Below, one piece after another: positions 1-6,297 of a stretch of DNA of 9,176 nucleotides. The notes below the pieces were generated by a model. That model searched no databases. It worked only from the letters and a program-made list of their open reading frames with translations, and was not told the origin of the DNA. This DNA comes from Bacteroidota bacterium (GTDB lineage: Bacteria > Bacteroidota > Ignavibacteria > UBA10030 > UBA6906): assembly GCA_017860555.1 (NCBI GenBank), contig JAGDMJ010000103.1:1-9176 (forward strand), in the 5' to 3' direction. The translations under genes were made by a program, and so were the position numbers. Each line of letters opens with the position of its first letter. Position 1 is the first letter of the stretch.

Positions 1-29
1 AGATTCAAGCACAAAGGAGCGTGATAAGC

Positions 30-224
30 ATGAGTGTAGCTGAAACTCTTATGAAAGAACAAGATGCTGTGCGTGTCTGCCGGTTCTGCGGCAAGGAATA
101 CGATTATTACAGGCGTGATGACTCTGGGCGTATGCCCACGGATGCGGAGCTTCTTTTCATAATGGTGCAGCAAAGAGTGTTTTTGGAACGACTTTCTGGC
201 ACAAGCCAAGGCGGAGATGGCTAG
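30..224 (+). CDS. Small hypothetical protein with a CxxC motif
   Basis: A 64-residue protein on the plus strand, convergent with the minus-strand gene that ends at 372. I chose the ATG at 30 because the AAAGGAG at 13-19 sits 10 bases upstream of it; the in-frame GTG at 21 is only one base from that site and is unlikely to be used. Near its N-terminus it has a single CRFCGK knuckle, which could be half of a metal-binding site, followed by a charged stretch (KEYDYYRRDD) and a predicted helix (residues about 37-54). There is no second CxxC, no signal peptide and no membrane segment. I do not recognise the family. The good ribosome site argues for a real gene, but the short length leaves this open; it could be an isolated small regulator or spurious. 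Confidence 0.45.
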   Translation: MSVAETLMKEQDAVRVCRFCGKEYDYYRRDDSGRMPTDAELLFIMVQQRVFLERLSGTSQGGDG

Positions 225-371
225 AAAGAAGACTACTTAGGTCTGTTTTCAATTAGCCCAGGATGTCACTCCGATAGTGGGTTCATTCCCGCTAGAAATC
301 TGAGTTAAAAACTCCGTTTCTCCGACTTAACAGTTTGACCGCATATGAGAATCAACGGCGCTATGAGGGAG
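225..371. other. Convergent intergenic spacer, no clear terminator
   Basis: This 147-bp AT-richer stretch separates the ends of two converging genes. It holds only a weak 5-bp inverted repeat (GAGTT/AACTC at 302-314, AAA loop) with no following T-run in either direction, so I cannot call a bidirectional rho-independent terminator. Nothing else is recognisable. Confidence 0.4.
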
Positions 372-1700
372 TTACTGGTCAGCTTTTATTTCTAACTCCC
401 GCTCAATTTCCAAAGCCCACGTCTCCGCTTCCTGTCGCCTTTCCCGTGCTTCCCGTATGAGACGCAGGTTCCTGAGAGTCGTCTTCGGTTCCCAGATCTC
501 ACGCACTGAGGCGAGAACATTACAGAGGGCGTTCTCAGCGCTCTCCTTGTCCTTAGCCAGGATGGCCAATTCAAGAACGGTCGCGTGGTCCCAGTAGTCG
601 GGCTTGCCAGCGGCCATGCGTCTCTCCACAGCATACCGGACGATAGGGATGAGGCTTTCGCGCCGCGGATCGGGCGGTTCTTTGATTTCCATCAATGTTA
701 CAGCGTTGACACCAGGATAGGCGTCACGCCAATCAGCTTCAAACCCTTTTAGGTAAGCATCGATTGCTTTATCAAGCAGCCCTCGGGCTAGTAGTTTTTG
801 GCCACCTTTCAAAGCACCTTCCCAGCGGTCTTTATAGACTCGACCTAGAAGTCCATAGGTCTCGCTGCTGGGACCACGTCTATCAATAATATCTTTAAGG
901 ACTTTTTCTGCCCCTTCTCCATTCCCATGCCGGTTAAGGGCTAAAGCGAGCTGTTCCTGTACCATGACCGTTGCAGCAAGTGGCGGGGACATCTTCTTCA
1001 CCAGCTCAATCATTTCTTGCCATGCCTCCACTGCACGATAGGAGAGAAAGAGATCAATAACGATTCCTGATTCGCTATTCTGAATATCACCTAATTCTTT
1101 CTCCACGGCCTGGACGGCCTTAAAGCCTTCTTTCCTCGCAGCAGCTAGCTTCTCTTTCATCTGGGCAGAGTATCTTACCCTGTCGCGGAAAACATCTGTC
1201 TTTGTATGGTCAACATCTGGAAATCCCTCAACAAGCTGAAAAATAGGGCTATCGGTACTGGCAGCTTTGGCTTCGTTCAGGCGCTTAACCAAAGCGGGTT
1301 TCATCACGCCCAGATCCGCTGGCCTTCCGTCAGGAGACAATCGGTAAGGCATGGCCCGTAGGGGCGCCACATCGAAGGGAAGTTGAGTCCCTCCCTCGGC
1401 AAATAAAAGGACGGTGCTCCATTGGCGTACCGCATGACGCACTCCCAGCTCGTAAAAAACATTCGCATTTGCTGTTGTCAAATCGGCCAGGGCGTATTCG
1501 CACAGGATCAAGCGCTCAAACATGGGCTTGTGAATGATTCCTCCTGTCATCTCTTCGTCGGTTCGAAGCGGTTCAAGCCCCGCCTCTGAAATCGCAGGAG
1601 CAATGAGTTCCTTGTAGACCGCATCGAAGTCTATCACAGCACCCGCTGCTCCCGGTTTCTTACCAAACGGCATAAGAACAAAACAGAGAGGTCCACTCAT
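372..1700 (-). CDS. TIR/deoxyribosyltransferase-like domain + TRAFs-binding TPR (DUF4071/TPR-S) protein
   Basis: 442 residues. Residues about 5-145 form a Rossmann-like domain of the TIR / nucleoside 2-deoxyribosyltransferase type: a first strand CFVLMPFG, a helix with FDAVYKELIAPAI, and the signature DLTTANANVFYELG at 73-86, where Glu84 is the expected catalytic acid. Residues about 160-400 are a helical repeat region matching the MAP3K TRAFs-binding domain (DUF4071, called TPR-S in comparative work): YGLLGRVYKDR at 282, YPGVNAVTLM at 328 and DYWDHATVLELAIL at 368. Family knowledge suggests the N-terminal domain cleaves NAD or nucleotides and the TPR part binds the product or a partner; no enzyme activity is proven by sequence. 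The start is ATG 1700, six bases after AGGAGG (1707-1712); the GTG at 1706 abuts that site. It is less GC-rich than the CHAT gene upstream and follows a 171-bp gap, so it may have its own promoter. The pairing with a CHAT protease argues for an immune or stress-signalling role (inference). Confidence 0.82.
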   Translation of the reverse strand: MSGPLCFVLMPFGKKPGAAGAVIDFDAVYKELIAPAISEAGLEPLRTDEEMTGGIIHKPMFERLILCEYALADLTTANANVFYELGVRHAVRQWSTVLLFAEGGTQLPFDVAPLRAMPYRLSPDGRPADLGVMKPALVKRLNEAKAASTDSPIFQLVEGFPDVDHTKTDVFRDRVRYSAQMKEKLAAARKEGFKAVQAVEKELGDIQNSESGIVIDLFLSYRAVEAWQEMIELVKKMSPPLAATVMVQEQLALALNRHGNGEGAEKVLKDIIDRRGPSSETYGLLGRVYKDRWEGALKGGQKLLARGLLDKAIDAYLKGFEADWRDAYPGVNAVTLMEIKEPPDPRRESLIPIVRYAVERRMAAGKPDYWDHATVLELAILAKDKESAENALCNVLASVREIWEPKTTLRNLRLIREARERRQEAETWALEIERELEIKADQ

Positions 1701-1706
1701 GATCAC

Positions 1707-1712
1707 CCTCCT
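1707..1712 (-). promoter_or_regulatory. Ribosome binding site deciding the start of the TIR-TPR gene
   Basis: AGGAGG on the minus strand, six bases before ATG 1700. It touches the alternative in-frame GTG at 1706, so it favours the ATG and removes two residues from the longest reading frame. Confidence 0.7.
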
Positions 1713-1802
1713 AAAAAAGGCATTGGATACATCGTTTTATGACCTTCATCTTTTGTTTCAGGCTGCAAAAAAGGAATAAGGTTTTGGGTCCCACCAGCTA
1801 AT

Positions 1803-1841
1803 GCCTGCGGACAATAAGATTGTCGCCGTCCTCTCGCAGGC
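1803..1841. other. Two-part inverted repeat between CHAT and TIR-TPR genes
   Basis: An outer 7-bp arm pair (GCCTGCG at 1803-1809, CGCAGGC at 1835-1841) encloses a perfect 6-bp stem with a 3-base loop (GACAAT/ATTGTC, 1810-1824). It lies 31 bases beyond the CHAT stop codon and about 100 bases before the TIR-TPR start. On the minus-strand transcript no T-run follows immediately; the first one is about 25 bases on. It may be a transcript-end or processing structure that lowers expression of the last gene relative to the upstream three. A rho-independent terminator is not well supported. Confidence 0.4.
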
Positions 1842-1871
1842 GCGCTTCCTCTCCTTCGGTCCTCTTATCCC

Positions 1872-3722
1872 TCAGCGCGCTGCAGGCAACCCCGCCTCTT
1901 CAATCACCTTCTTGACGTCAACAGCGAGGTCCGGAGCGCCCGGGAAGAACCCGTTGCTCGCCGTCCACCACCAAGCGTACCGGTCAAGTTGGCGCGCGGT
2001 AGACTCGAGCGGGAAGGGCTCGCGCACCCGAGCCCGCAGGTCCAGCAGCGCCTCCACGGCCTCAGCTAACTGCTTCTGCTCTCCGGCATAGGGCGCAAGG
2101 AGGTGCAGCTCGGCGAGCGATCCACAGGCCCAGAACTCCTTCACGTCAGCACATGCGGTCCGGGACGCCTCGATAGCCGTGTGCCACTGCCAGGGCCGTT
2201 CGATCTTCCCGTGCAACACCGCCTCCAAGGAGAGCTGCTGGACCCCCACCCAGTGCGAGGACAAGTTCTCCCTGAAAGCGCGTTCATACCAGGACCAAGC
2301 CTTTTGGAGCGCAGCCCGCGACTCGTTTTCCCACCGACCAAGCTCAGCATCGAGCTTTGCGCGGCAGAAGAGCAGCTCAGCGAGGCGCTTGTGGGCGCTC
2401 CCGAGGAGCCCACGGTTTTCCACAAGAGCGTCCCGCCGCTGAATGTTTTCCGGCTGTTCCACCCACTTGAGGAGACTCGCGATACACCCGCCAAGCCGGC
2501 TGGCGACGCTCTCGTACTGGTCGGGACGGGCGGTCGCCTGCCCTGAGAGGTAGTCAGCCCACTGCTGGACGTTCTTCAGCGTAGCGAGCTCCGCTTCGAG
2601 ACGAACGTCAACAAGGCGGTCTGCGTACCCCTCGGGTAGCTGGACGTAGGCGACGAGGCTCATCCAATCATGAGCGGTCTCGGCGCGCTCCTGATATAGT
2701 TGGAAACGAGCATGGTGAAGCGCGTCGCGGACATCCGCGCCAGCAAGCAGGGCCCCGTAAAACCGCTCGACCGCGACCGTCGATCCTGCGACAGTGAGCG
2801 GGTACTGAGATCCAAGCACAACGGGGACACCCGACGCGTGCAGCGCGTGCGCCAGGCCCGCCGAGGCCACGACGGTGCTCCCTACGTTCGCAGAGTCGCA
2901 GGCCATGACGGTGACGACGCTGGGAAGGGACTCCCCGGAGCGGAGTGCCTCGACGAGCGCGTCGGCCGGAACGGCGACGCCGCCACTCGATGCGTCAGCG
3001 TGGAGCTCCAGGCCATACTGCTGCCTCATGCCCCGGCCAACCTCGCGGCCGTGGGCGAGCAAGTGCACATGGGTGAAGCCGTCCTTCTGACGGAGACACG
3101 CGTCGCGGATCCCCTCCAGGCTAGCCTGATCGAGAAACGTGAGAACGGAACGTTCGTCTGGCACCGCTCCTGGGAATCCATCGAGCGGCGCGATCCAAGG
3201 TGCCAGCGCCGTCCGCAGCGCCTGCCTGTGCGCGTCTGCGGGCACTGATTGCACTGGCGACGCAGCCGCGAAGAGTACGCGAGGTTTCGCTGGCCAACCA
3301 GGCGCACGGTCGCGAAACGAGCCACGCACGCGCCGCGTGATCTCGATGCAGGGCCGATCGCGGACGAGCAGGGGCATTCCGTCGGCGTCGCTCGCCGCCT
3401 CGAACGGGAACGCACAGAGTTCCTTGGCGTTCAGGACGAGATCGATTTGCACGTCCGCATTCGGCTCCGCGAGTCGGAGAATGTGTGTGGCGATCGCGCC
3501 GAGCTTGGCGCGCGTGGCGTCTCGATCCTGGACGGACGTTCCGCTCGCGTACCGGAGCCGATCGAGGTAGGTGAGGAACTCCTCGTGGTCTAGCTCCATC
3601 TCGTATTTCGCCACTGGCTCATTGGCGCGGACCACAAGGTACGGGTCGTCCTTCCGCAGGATCCCAGCCTCACCCCCGAAACGAAGTATCTCAACAAGCA
3701 AGGAATTCCAAATGTTCGCCAT
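1872..3722 (-). CDS. CHAT (caspase-like) protease with C-terminal TPR-type sensor region
   Basis: 616 residues, cytosolic, no signal peptide. The CHAT domain, a clan CD cysteine protease related to caspases and separase, spans about residues 145-365. The catalytic dyad is visible as His224 in HVHLLAHG and Cys275 in VTVMACDSANVGS, followed by the usual core strand GVPVVLGSQYPLT at 298. Residues 1-140 are a separate N-terminal alpha/beta region with no family I can name. Residues about 370-616 are helical; 436-565 (GLLGSAHKR, HWVGVQQLSLEAVL, EFWACGSLAELHLLAP) line up with the TRAFs-binding/TPR-S block of the next gene downstream, so this is probably a protease gated by a TPR sensor. ATG 3722 follows AAGGAGG at 3727-3733, which overlaps the stop codon of the upstream gene, giving a 9-base spacing and likely translational coupling. 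CHAT proteases in such clusters usually cleave a dedicated partner; the neighbouring 237-residue protein or the subtilisin are the obvious candidates (inference). Confidence 0.88.
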   Translation of the reverse strand: MANIWNSLLVEILRFGGEAGILRKDDPYLVVRANEPVAKYEMELDHEEFLTYLDRLRYASGTSVQDRDATRAKLGAIATHILRLAEPNADVQIDLVLNAKELCAFPFEAASDADGMPLLVRDRPCIEITRRVRGSFRDRAPGWPAKPRVLFAAASPVQSVPADAHRQALRTALAPWIAPLDGFPGAVPDERSVLTFLDQASLEGIRDACLRQKDGFTHVHLLAHGREVGRGMRQQYGLELHADASSGGVAVPADALVEALRSGESLPSVVTVMACDSANVGSTVVASAGLAHALHASGVPVVLGSQYPLTVAGSTVAVERFYGALLAGADVRDALHHARFQLYQERAETAHDWMSLVAYVQLPEGYADRLVDVRLEAELATLKNVQQWADYLSGQATARPDQYESVASRLGGCIASLLKWVEQPENIQRRDALVENRGLLGSAHKRLAELLFCRAKLDAELGRWENESRAALQKAWSWYERAFRENLSSHWVGVQQLSLEAVLHGKIERPWQWHTAIEASRTACADVKEFWACGSLAELHLLAPYAGEQKQLAEAVEALLDLRARVREPFPLESTARQLDRYAWWWTASNGFFPGAPDLAVDVKKVIEEAGLPAAR

Positions 3723-3726
3723 ATCT

Positions 3727-3734
3727 CCTCCTTA
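3727..3734 (-). promoter_or_regulatory. Stop codon/ribosome site overlap coupling two genes
   Basis: The minus-strand text TAAGGAGG contains both the TAA stop of the 237-residue protein and the Shine-Dalgarno of the CHAT gene, whose ATG begins five to six bases later. This layout suggests the two proteins are made together in a fixed ratio. Confidence 0.7.
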
Positions 3735-4445
3735 GACGTCGTCCTCAAGGTCGGCGGGCCCGTCCTGCTCCACCTCCGGCTCATCGCCAGGACCGAGAAG
3801 CTTTGGACTGTCGCCCCAGAGCTTGAGCTTAAAGAGCCGGAGCGCGATCACGCCGGTCTTGCCGAGTGATTTGAATCCGATGTTACGCTCGTGCGCCAAC
3901 GTCACGCCCGCTTCGACGGCCCCCAACTCCAGCTTTGAGAGTACGTTGGCCTTGCCGCTGAGCTCGAAGGACGCGTTTGAGGAGCGTGTCGTGATGACCG
4001 CGCAGCGGTGCCCCGTGTAGGTGCCCCACACGACACGATACCTGCGCTCCCACCCTTTCGCTCGCGCGAGTGTGCTCGCAACCTGTCGAACATTTCCCAT
4101 CTGCTCTGTGGTGATGGTCGTCGCCTTGGCGAGCACCGAGCTCTCGTTTGGAAAGTGGAATACGAGCTTCGCGTCGAGCGGCGCATCGGGCAACGCCGGG
4201 ACCTTGACATCTCCAACAAATCGGATGACACGGGTTCCAGCGGAGGTGAGATCGAGCGTCGCGGGTGGACCCTGCTCTTCGGCAAACACGATACCGAACT
4301 CGGTGATGTTCCCGATCGGCGTAAAGACGCCATTGCTAATGAGCCCGTAGTTTCCGAGCTTGAACGTATTGGTGACAGGAAGCCACGCCGCATAGGCGTT
4401 TAACTCTGCATGCAGGATGCTGTTGAACAGCGCTGCTGTAGACAT
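3732..4445 (-). CDS. Unrecognised beta-rich 237-residue protein with acidic tail
   Basis: 237 residues; ATG 4445 follows a GGGGGGAG site (4452-4459). I do not recognise a named family. The N-terminus (1-20) is a predicted amphipathic helix without a signal-peptide pattern. The motif LGNYGLISNGVFTPIGN at 30-46 looks like a conserved turn-rich core. Residues 93-210 alternate polar and non-polar residues in several predicted strands (RRYRVVWGTYTG, RCAVITTRSS, GVIALRLFKLKLW), as expected of a beta-sandwich or of hairpins able to enter a membrane. The last 20 residues are proline-rich and strongly acidic (DEPEVEQDGPADLEDDV) and probably disordered. It sits between a subtilisin and a CHAT protease and is translationally coupled to the latter, so a role as protease substrate, inhibitor or pore-forming effector is plausible. 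It lacks the N-terminal cysteine known from bacterial gasdermins (its only Cys is 148), so I do not call it a gasdermin. Confidence 0.8.
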   Translation of the reverse strand: MSTAALFNSILHAELNAYAAWLPVTNTFKLGNYGLISNGVFTPIGNITEFGIVFAEEQGPPATLDLTSAGTRVIRFVGDVKVPALPDAPLDAKLVFHFPNESSVLAKATTITTEQMGNVRQVASTLARAKGWERRYRVVWGTYTGHRCAVITTRSSNASFELSGKANVLSKLELGAVEAGVTLAHERNIGFKSLGKTGVIALRLFKLKLWGDSPKLLGPGDEPEVEQDGPADLEDDV

Positions 4446-4545
4446 TGTTTGCTCCCCCCTTTCGACCCCCCAAAGTGCGACTGCGCGTCAGTGGAAGTGT
4501 TGTCGCCATTTCGCAGCATCGCTGCGAGGCCTCGGTCTGGTCCGG
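4446..4545. other. 100-bp gap with a perfect hairpin between protease and beta-rich protein genes
   Basis: It contains a perfect 7-bp stem with a 3-base loop (TCGCAGC/GCTGCGA, 4511-4527), 18 bases after the subtilisin stop codon. The minus-strand text after it is not T-rich, so this is a possible processing or pause structure within an operon and not a clear terminator. The gap ends in the ribosome site of the next gene. Confidence 0.4.
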
Positions 4546-5736
4546 CTAAGTCGGCGAGGTGACGATGCCCGCGCCGCGGTCCGCAACCTGGACGCCCTGT
4601 GCAAATCCGTTCGTGCGGGTTGTTGCGAGGACCTTCGCCACCACCATCGGGGCGGTGGCAAGCGTCGCTTGGTTCCGTACCGTTTGCCACCAGAGCGTTG
4701 CCACGCCGGCAACGTGCGGACACGCCATACTCGTCCCGCTGAGCGCGCGCAGCCCACCGCCCACCTTGGCCGACTCGATGGCGACTCCCGGGGCGCTCAC
4801 CTGCGGGAGCGTGTTGGAGAAACTCGCGACCTGGAGTCCAGCGTCCGTCCTCTCCACCGCACCTACCGCGATGACACCATCGGCCGCTGCCGGGAGCGAG
4901 GCTGCAATCTCATAATCGGGGTTCACGTCGCGCCGACTCTCGTTTCCCGCGGCCGCCACCACCACAGTGCCGCCGTCGAGCGGGAGGCGCGCACGCAGCA
5001 TTTCCATGATCGCGTCGAACATGCGGAGGTTGGCGCGATACGCCTCTAGCGCCAACGATGTGGCCAGATCAGGCGGCCAGCCCTGCGCTACAAGCCCACT
5101 CACCATCCCCGGGAAGTCGAAACCGAGCGACATGGATACGACCTTCGCCCCCCCGTTCACAGCCCACTGCATTCCCTGGAAAAGAGAGTCCGAGTCGCCA
5201 CCCCCATCATCACCTAGCACTTTCCCGATGAGGGCTTTTTTGACGCCCCTGGCGATGCCAATGCGCGTCCCTGCCACGTCACGCCCGAAGATCGTCCCGG
5301 CGCAGTGGGTCCCGTGACCTTGTTTGTCCCCGTTTCCGCTCCCGCTGAAATCCTGCTCAACGATGCTCATACCCTGGAATGCAGGATGGCAGGCATCGAT
5401 GCCAGTATCGAGAACCGCTACCACGACGCCGTCGCCGGTCCAAGGTGACTGATCCGCACCAATTTCCACGATTCCCCAGCTTTTGTTCGCGGCTGCGACC
5501 GTCGGGCATTCGAAGGGGTGGATGAGCTTCAGCGGCATCACCGGAGCGATGGCCGCCACCTCGGGGTCGCGACCTGCTTCGCGGACCTCACTCGCAGATA
5601 AGTGGCCGACCTCCATCTTGGGCTCTGGTGGAACAGCGCCTCCCTCCGAAGACAGCATCGGCCCGGGAACCCCACCATAGGGATCCCGTGTTTGTCGTCC
5701 TTTGATACCTCGTAAGATAGCGAACTTGCGTTTCAT
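4546..5736 (-). CDS. Subtilisin-family (S8) serine protease, no signal peptide
   Basis: 396 residues. The complete subtilase catalytic set is present: Asp110 in VVVAVLDTGID, His141 in GHGTHCAG, the oxyanion Asn265 in VVAAAGNES and Ser336 in SGTSMACPHVAG. Residues about 40-75 (EVREAG, EVAAIAPVMPLKLI) resemble the end of an I9-type propeptide. The N-terminus (MKRKFAILRGIKGRQ) is basic but has no hydrophobic core long enough for export, so the enzyme probably works in the cytosol. Residues about 205-255 between His and Asn hold an extra helical segment (PPDLATSLALEAYRANLRMF) that is longer than in typical subtilisins. I chose ATG 5736 because AAAGGAGGAGGG (5740-5751) lies just before it; the frame stays open for 72 more codons upstream, but that stretch is arginine-rich with no better ribosome site. 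It is the first gene of a minus-strand run with the beta-rich, CHAT and TIR-TPR genes, and probably either matures a partner or is itself activated by cleavage (inference). Confidence 0.9.
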   Translation of the reverse strand: MKRKFAILRGIKGRQTRDPYGGVPGPMLSSEGGAVPPEPKMEVGHLSASEVREAGRDPEVAAIAPVMPLKLIHPFECPTVAAANKSWGIVEIGADQSPWTGDGVVVAVLDTGIDACHPAFQGMSIVEQDFSGSGNGDKQGHGTHCAGTIFGRDVAGTRIGIARGVKKALIGKVLGDDGGGDSDSLFQGMQWAVNGGAKVVSMSLGFDFPGMVSGLVAQGWPPDLATSLALEAYRANLRMFDAIMEMLRARLPLDGGTVVVAAAGNESRRDVNPDYEIAASLPAAADGVIAVGAVERTDAGLQVASFSNTLPQVSAPGVAIESAKVGGGLRALSGTSMACPHVAGVATLWWQTVRNQATLATAPMVVAKVLATTRTNGFAQGVQVADRGAGIVTSPT

Positions 5737-5739
5737 CGT

Positions 5740-5751
5740 CCCTCCTCCTTT
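5740..5751 (-). promoter_or_regulatory. Extended ribosome binding site deciding the subtilisin start
   Basis: AAAGGAGGAGGG ends three bases before ATG 5736, placing the AGGAGG core seven bases away. The same CGAAAGG leader text precedes the ribosome sites of the genes starting at 4445 and 8337, suggesting these genes share one background. Confidence 0.75.
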
Positions 5752-5887
5752 CGATATGGCGACCGCAATCCGCTGTGCGGAGTGCCGCCCGAGTTTCTCC
5801 TGCCGCCGCACGCGAACGGCTAATGTCGTTACACGCTCTGCGCTGACGGCCCGATCGCTCGTCATTGATCGCCCGTGTCCGGTTTCT

Positions 5888-6106
5888 TCAACAACGAGCC
5901 ATGTCCTCATGGACCGCAGATGGGAATTGATAGCGGCCTGTTTGCCTTCCATCGATTATGCATCCATTGTCTTCCCCATGCCAGGCAACAATCACAAAAG
6001 GATAACTCAAATCGAAACGCTTGATTTTGAGCCTGGGAAGCCACGATGCAATGTCGATAGCGTTTGTCAACTGGTGTAGTTTCCGAAATGTCTGATAGGG
6101 CGACAT
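5888..6106 (-). CDS. Doubtful small protein upstream of the subtilisin
   Basis: A 72-residue frame starting at ATG 6106, seven bases after a GAGG site; the same frame is open up to an ATG at 6241 (117 residues) that has no ribosome site. The sequence has a hydrophobic core (RFDLSYPFVIVAWHG) followed by a polar end with two cysteines far apart. I recognise no family and see no export signal. It ends about 150 bp before the subtilisin start on the same strand, so it could be a small first gene of the cluster or a remnant. A plus-strand frame also covers the region, so coding is uncertain. Confidence 0.25.
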   Translation of the reverse strand: MSPYQTFRKLHQLTNAIDIASWLPRLKIKRFDLSYPFVIVAWHGEDNGCIIDGRQTGRYQFPSAVHEDMARC

Positions 6107-6297
6107 TGCCAGACCTCGGTTTGCGCTTGAAGCAGGGTGAACAAGATACGATTGGACGAAAAAGGTTTTCCCCTCAGCGATCTTTGTGGCTCTGTGATGA
6201 ACCCGGATCCAGCCGGGATCATTTCGACTCCATAAGTTCATTCAGAGCAATGAATCTGAAGAAATGTTTCGCCTATTTTGGGCCGCATTGAGACCTT

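Larger units (their letters stand above)
5737..6297. other. 560-bp spacer upstream of the protease cluster, probable promoter region
   Basis: This stretch separates the metallophosphoesterase gene from the subtilisin. No tRNA, repeat array or transposase is visible, and no convincing -35/-10 pair could be picked by eye; a promoter for the downstream cluster is expected here from the layout alone. It holds one small minus-strand reading frame described separately. Confidence 0.4.

Noticed and set aside
302..314. Inverted repeat GAGTT/AACTC as a terminator
   Set aside because: The stem is only 5 bp and AT-rich, with no T-run on either side.
1801..3593. Several plus-strand open frames opposite the CHAT gene, up to 182 codons
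   Set aside because: They are arginine/serine-rich antisense frames of a GC-rich gene, without ribosome sites or recognisable motifs.
3732..4445. Calling the 237-residue protein a bacterial gasdermin
   Set aside because: Gene context and beta-rich pattern are suggestive, but there is no N-terminal Cys and no motif I can match, so only an effector/substrate hypothesis is kept.
4417..5049. A 210-codon plus-strand frame opposite the subtilisin and beta-rich protein genes
   Set aside because: It is antisense to well-supported catalytic motifs and its composition is typical of a shadow frame.
5737..5952. N-terminal extension of the subtilisin to ATG 5952
   Set aside because: The stretch is arginine-rich with no export signal or motif, and a near-perfect ribosome site sits just before ATG 5736.
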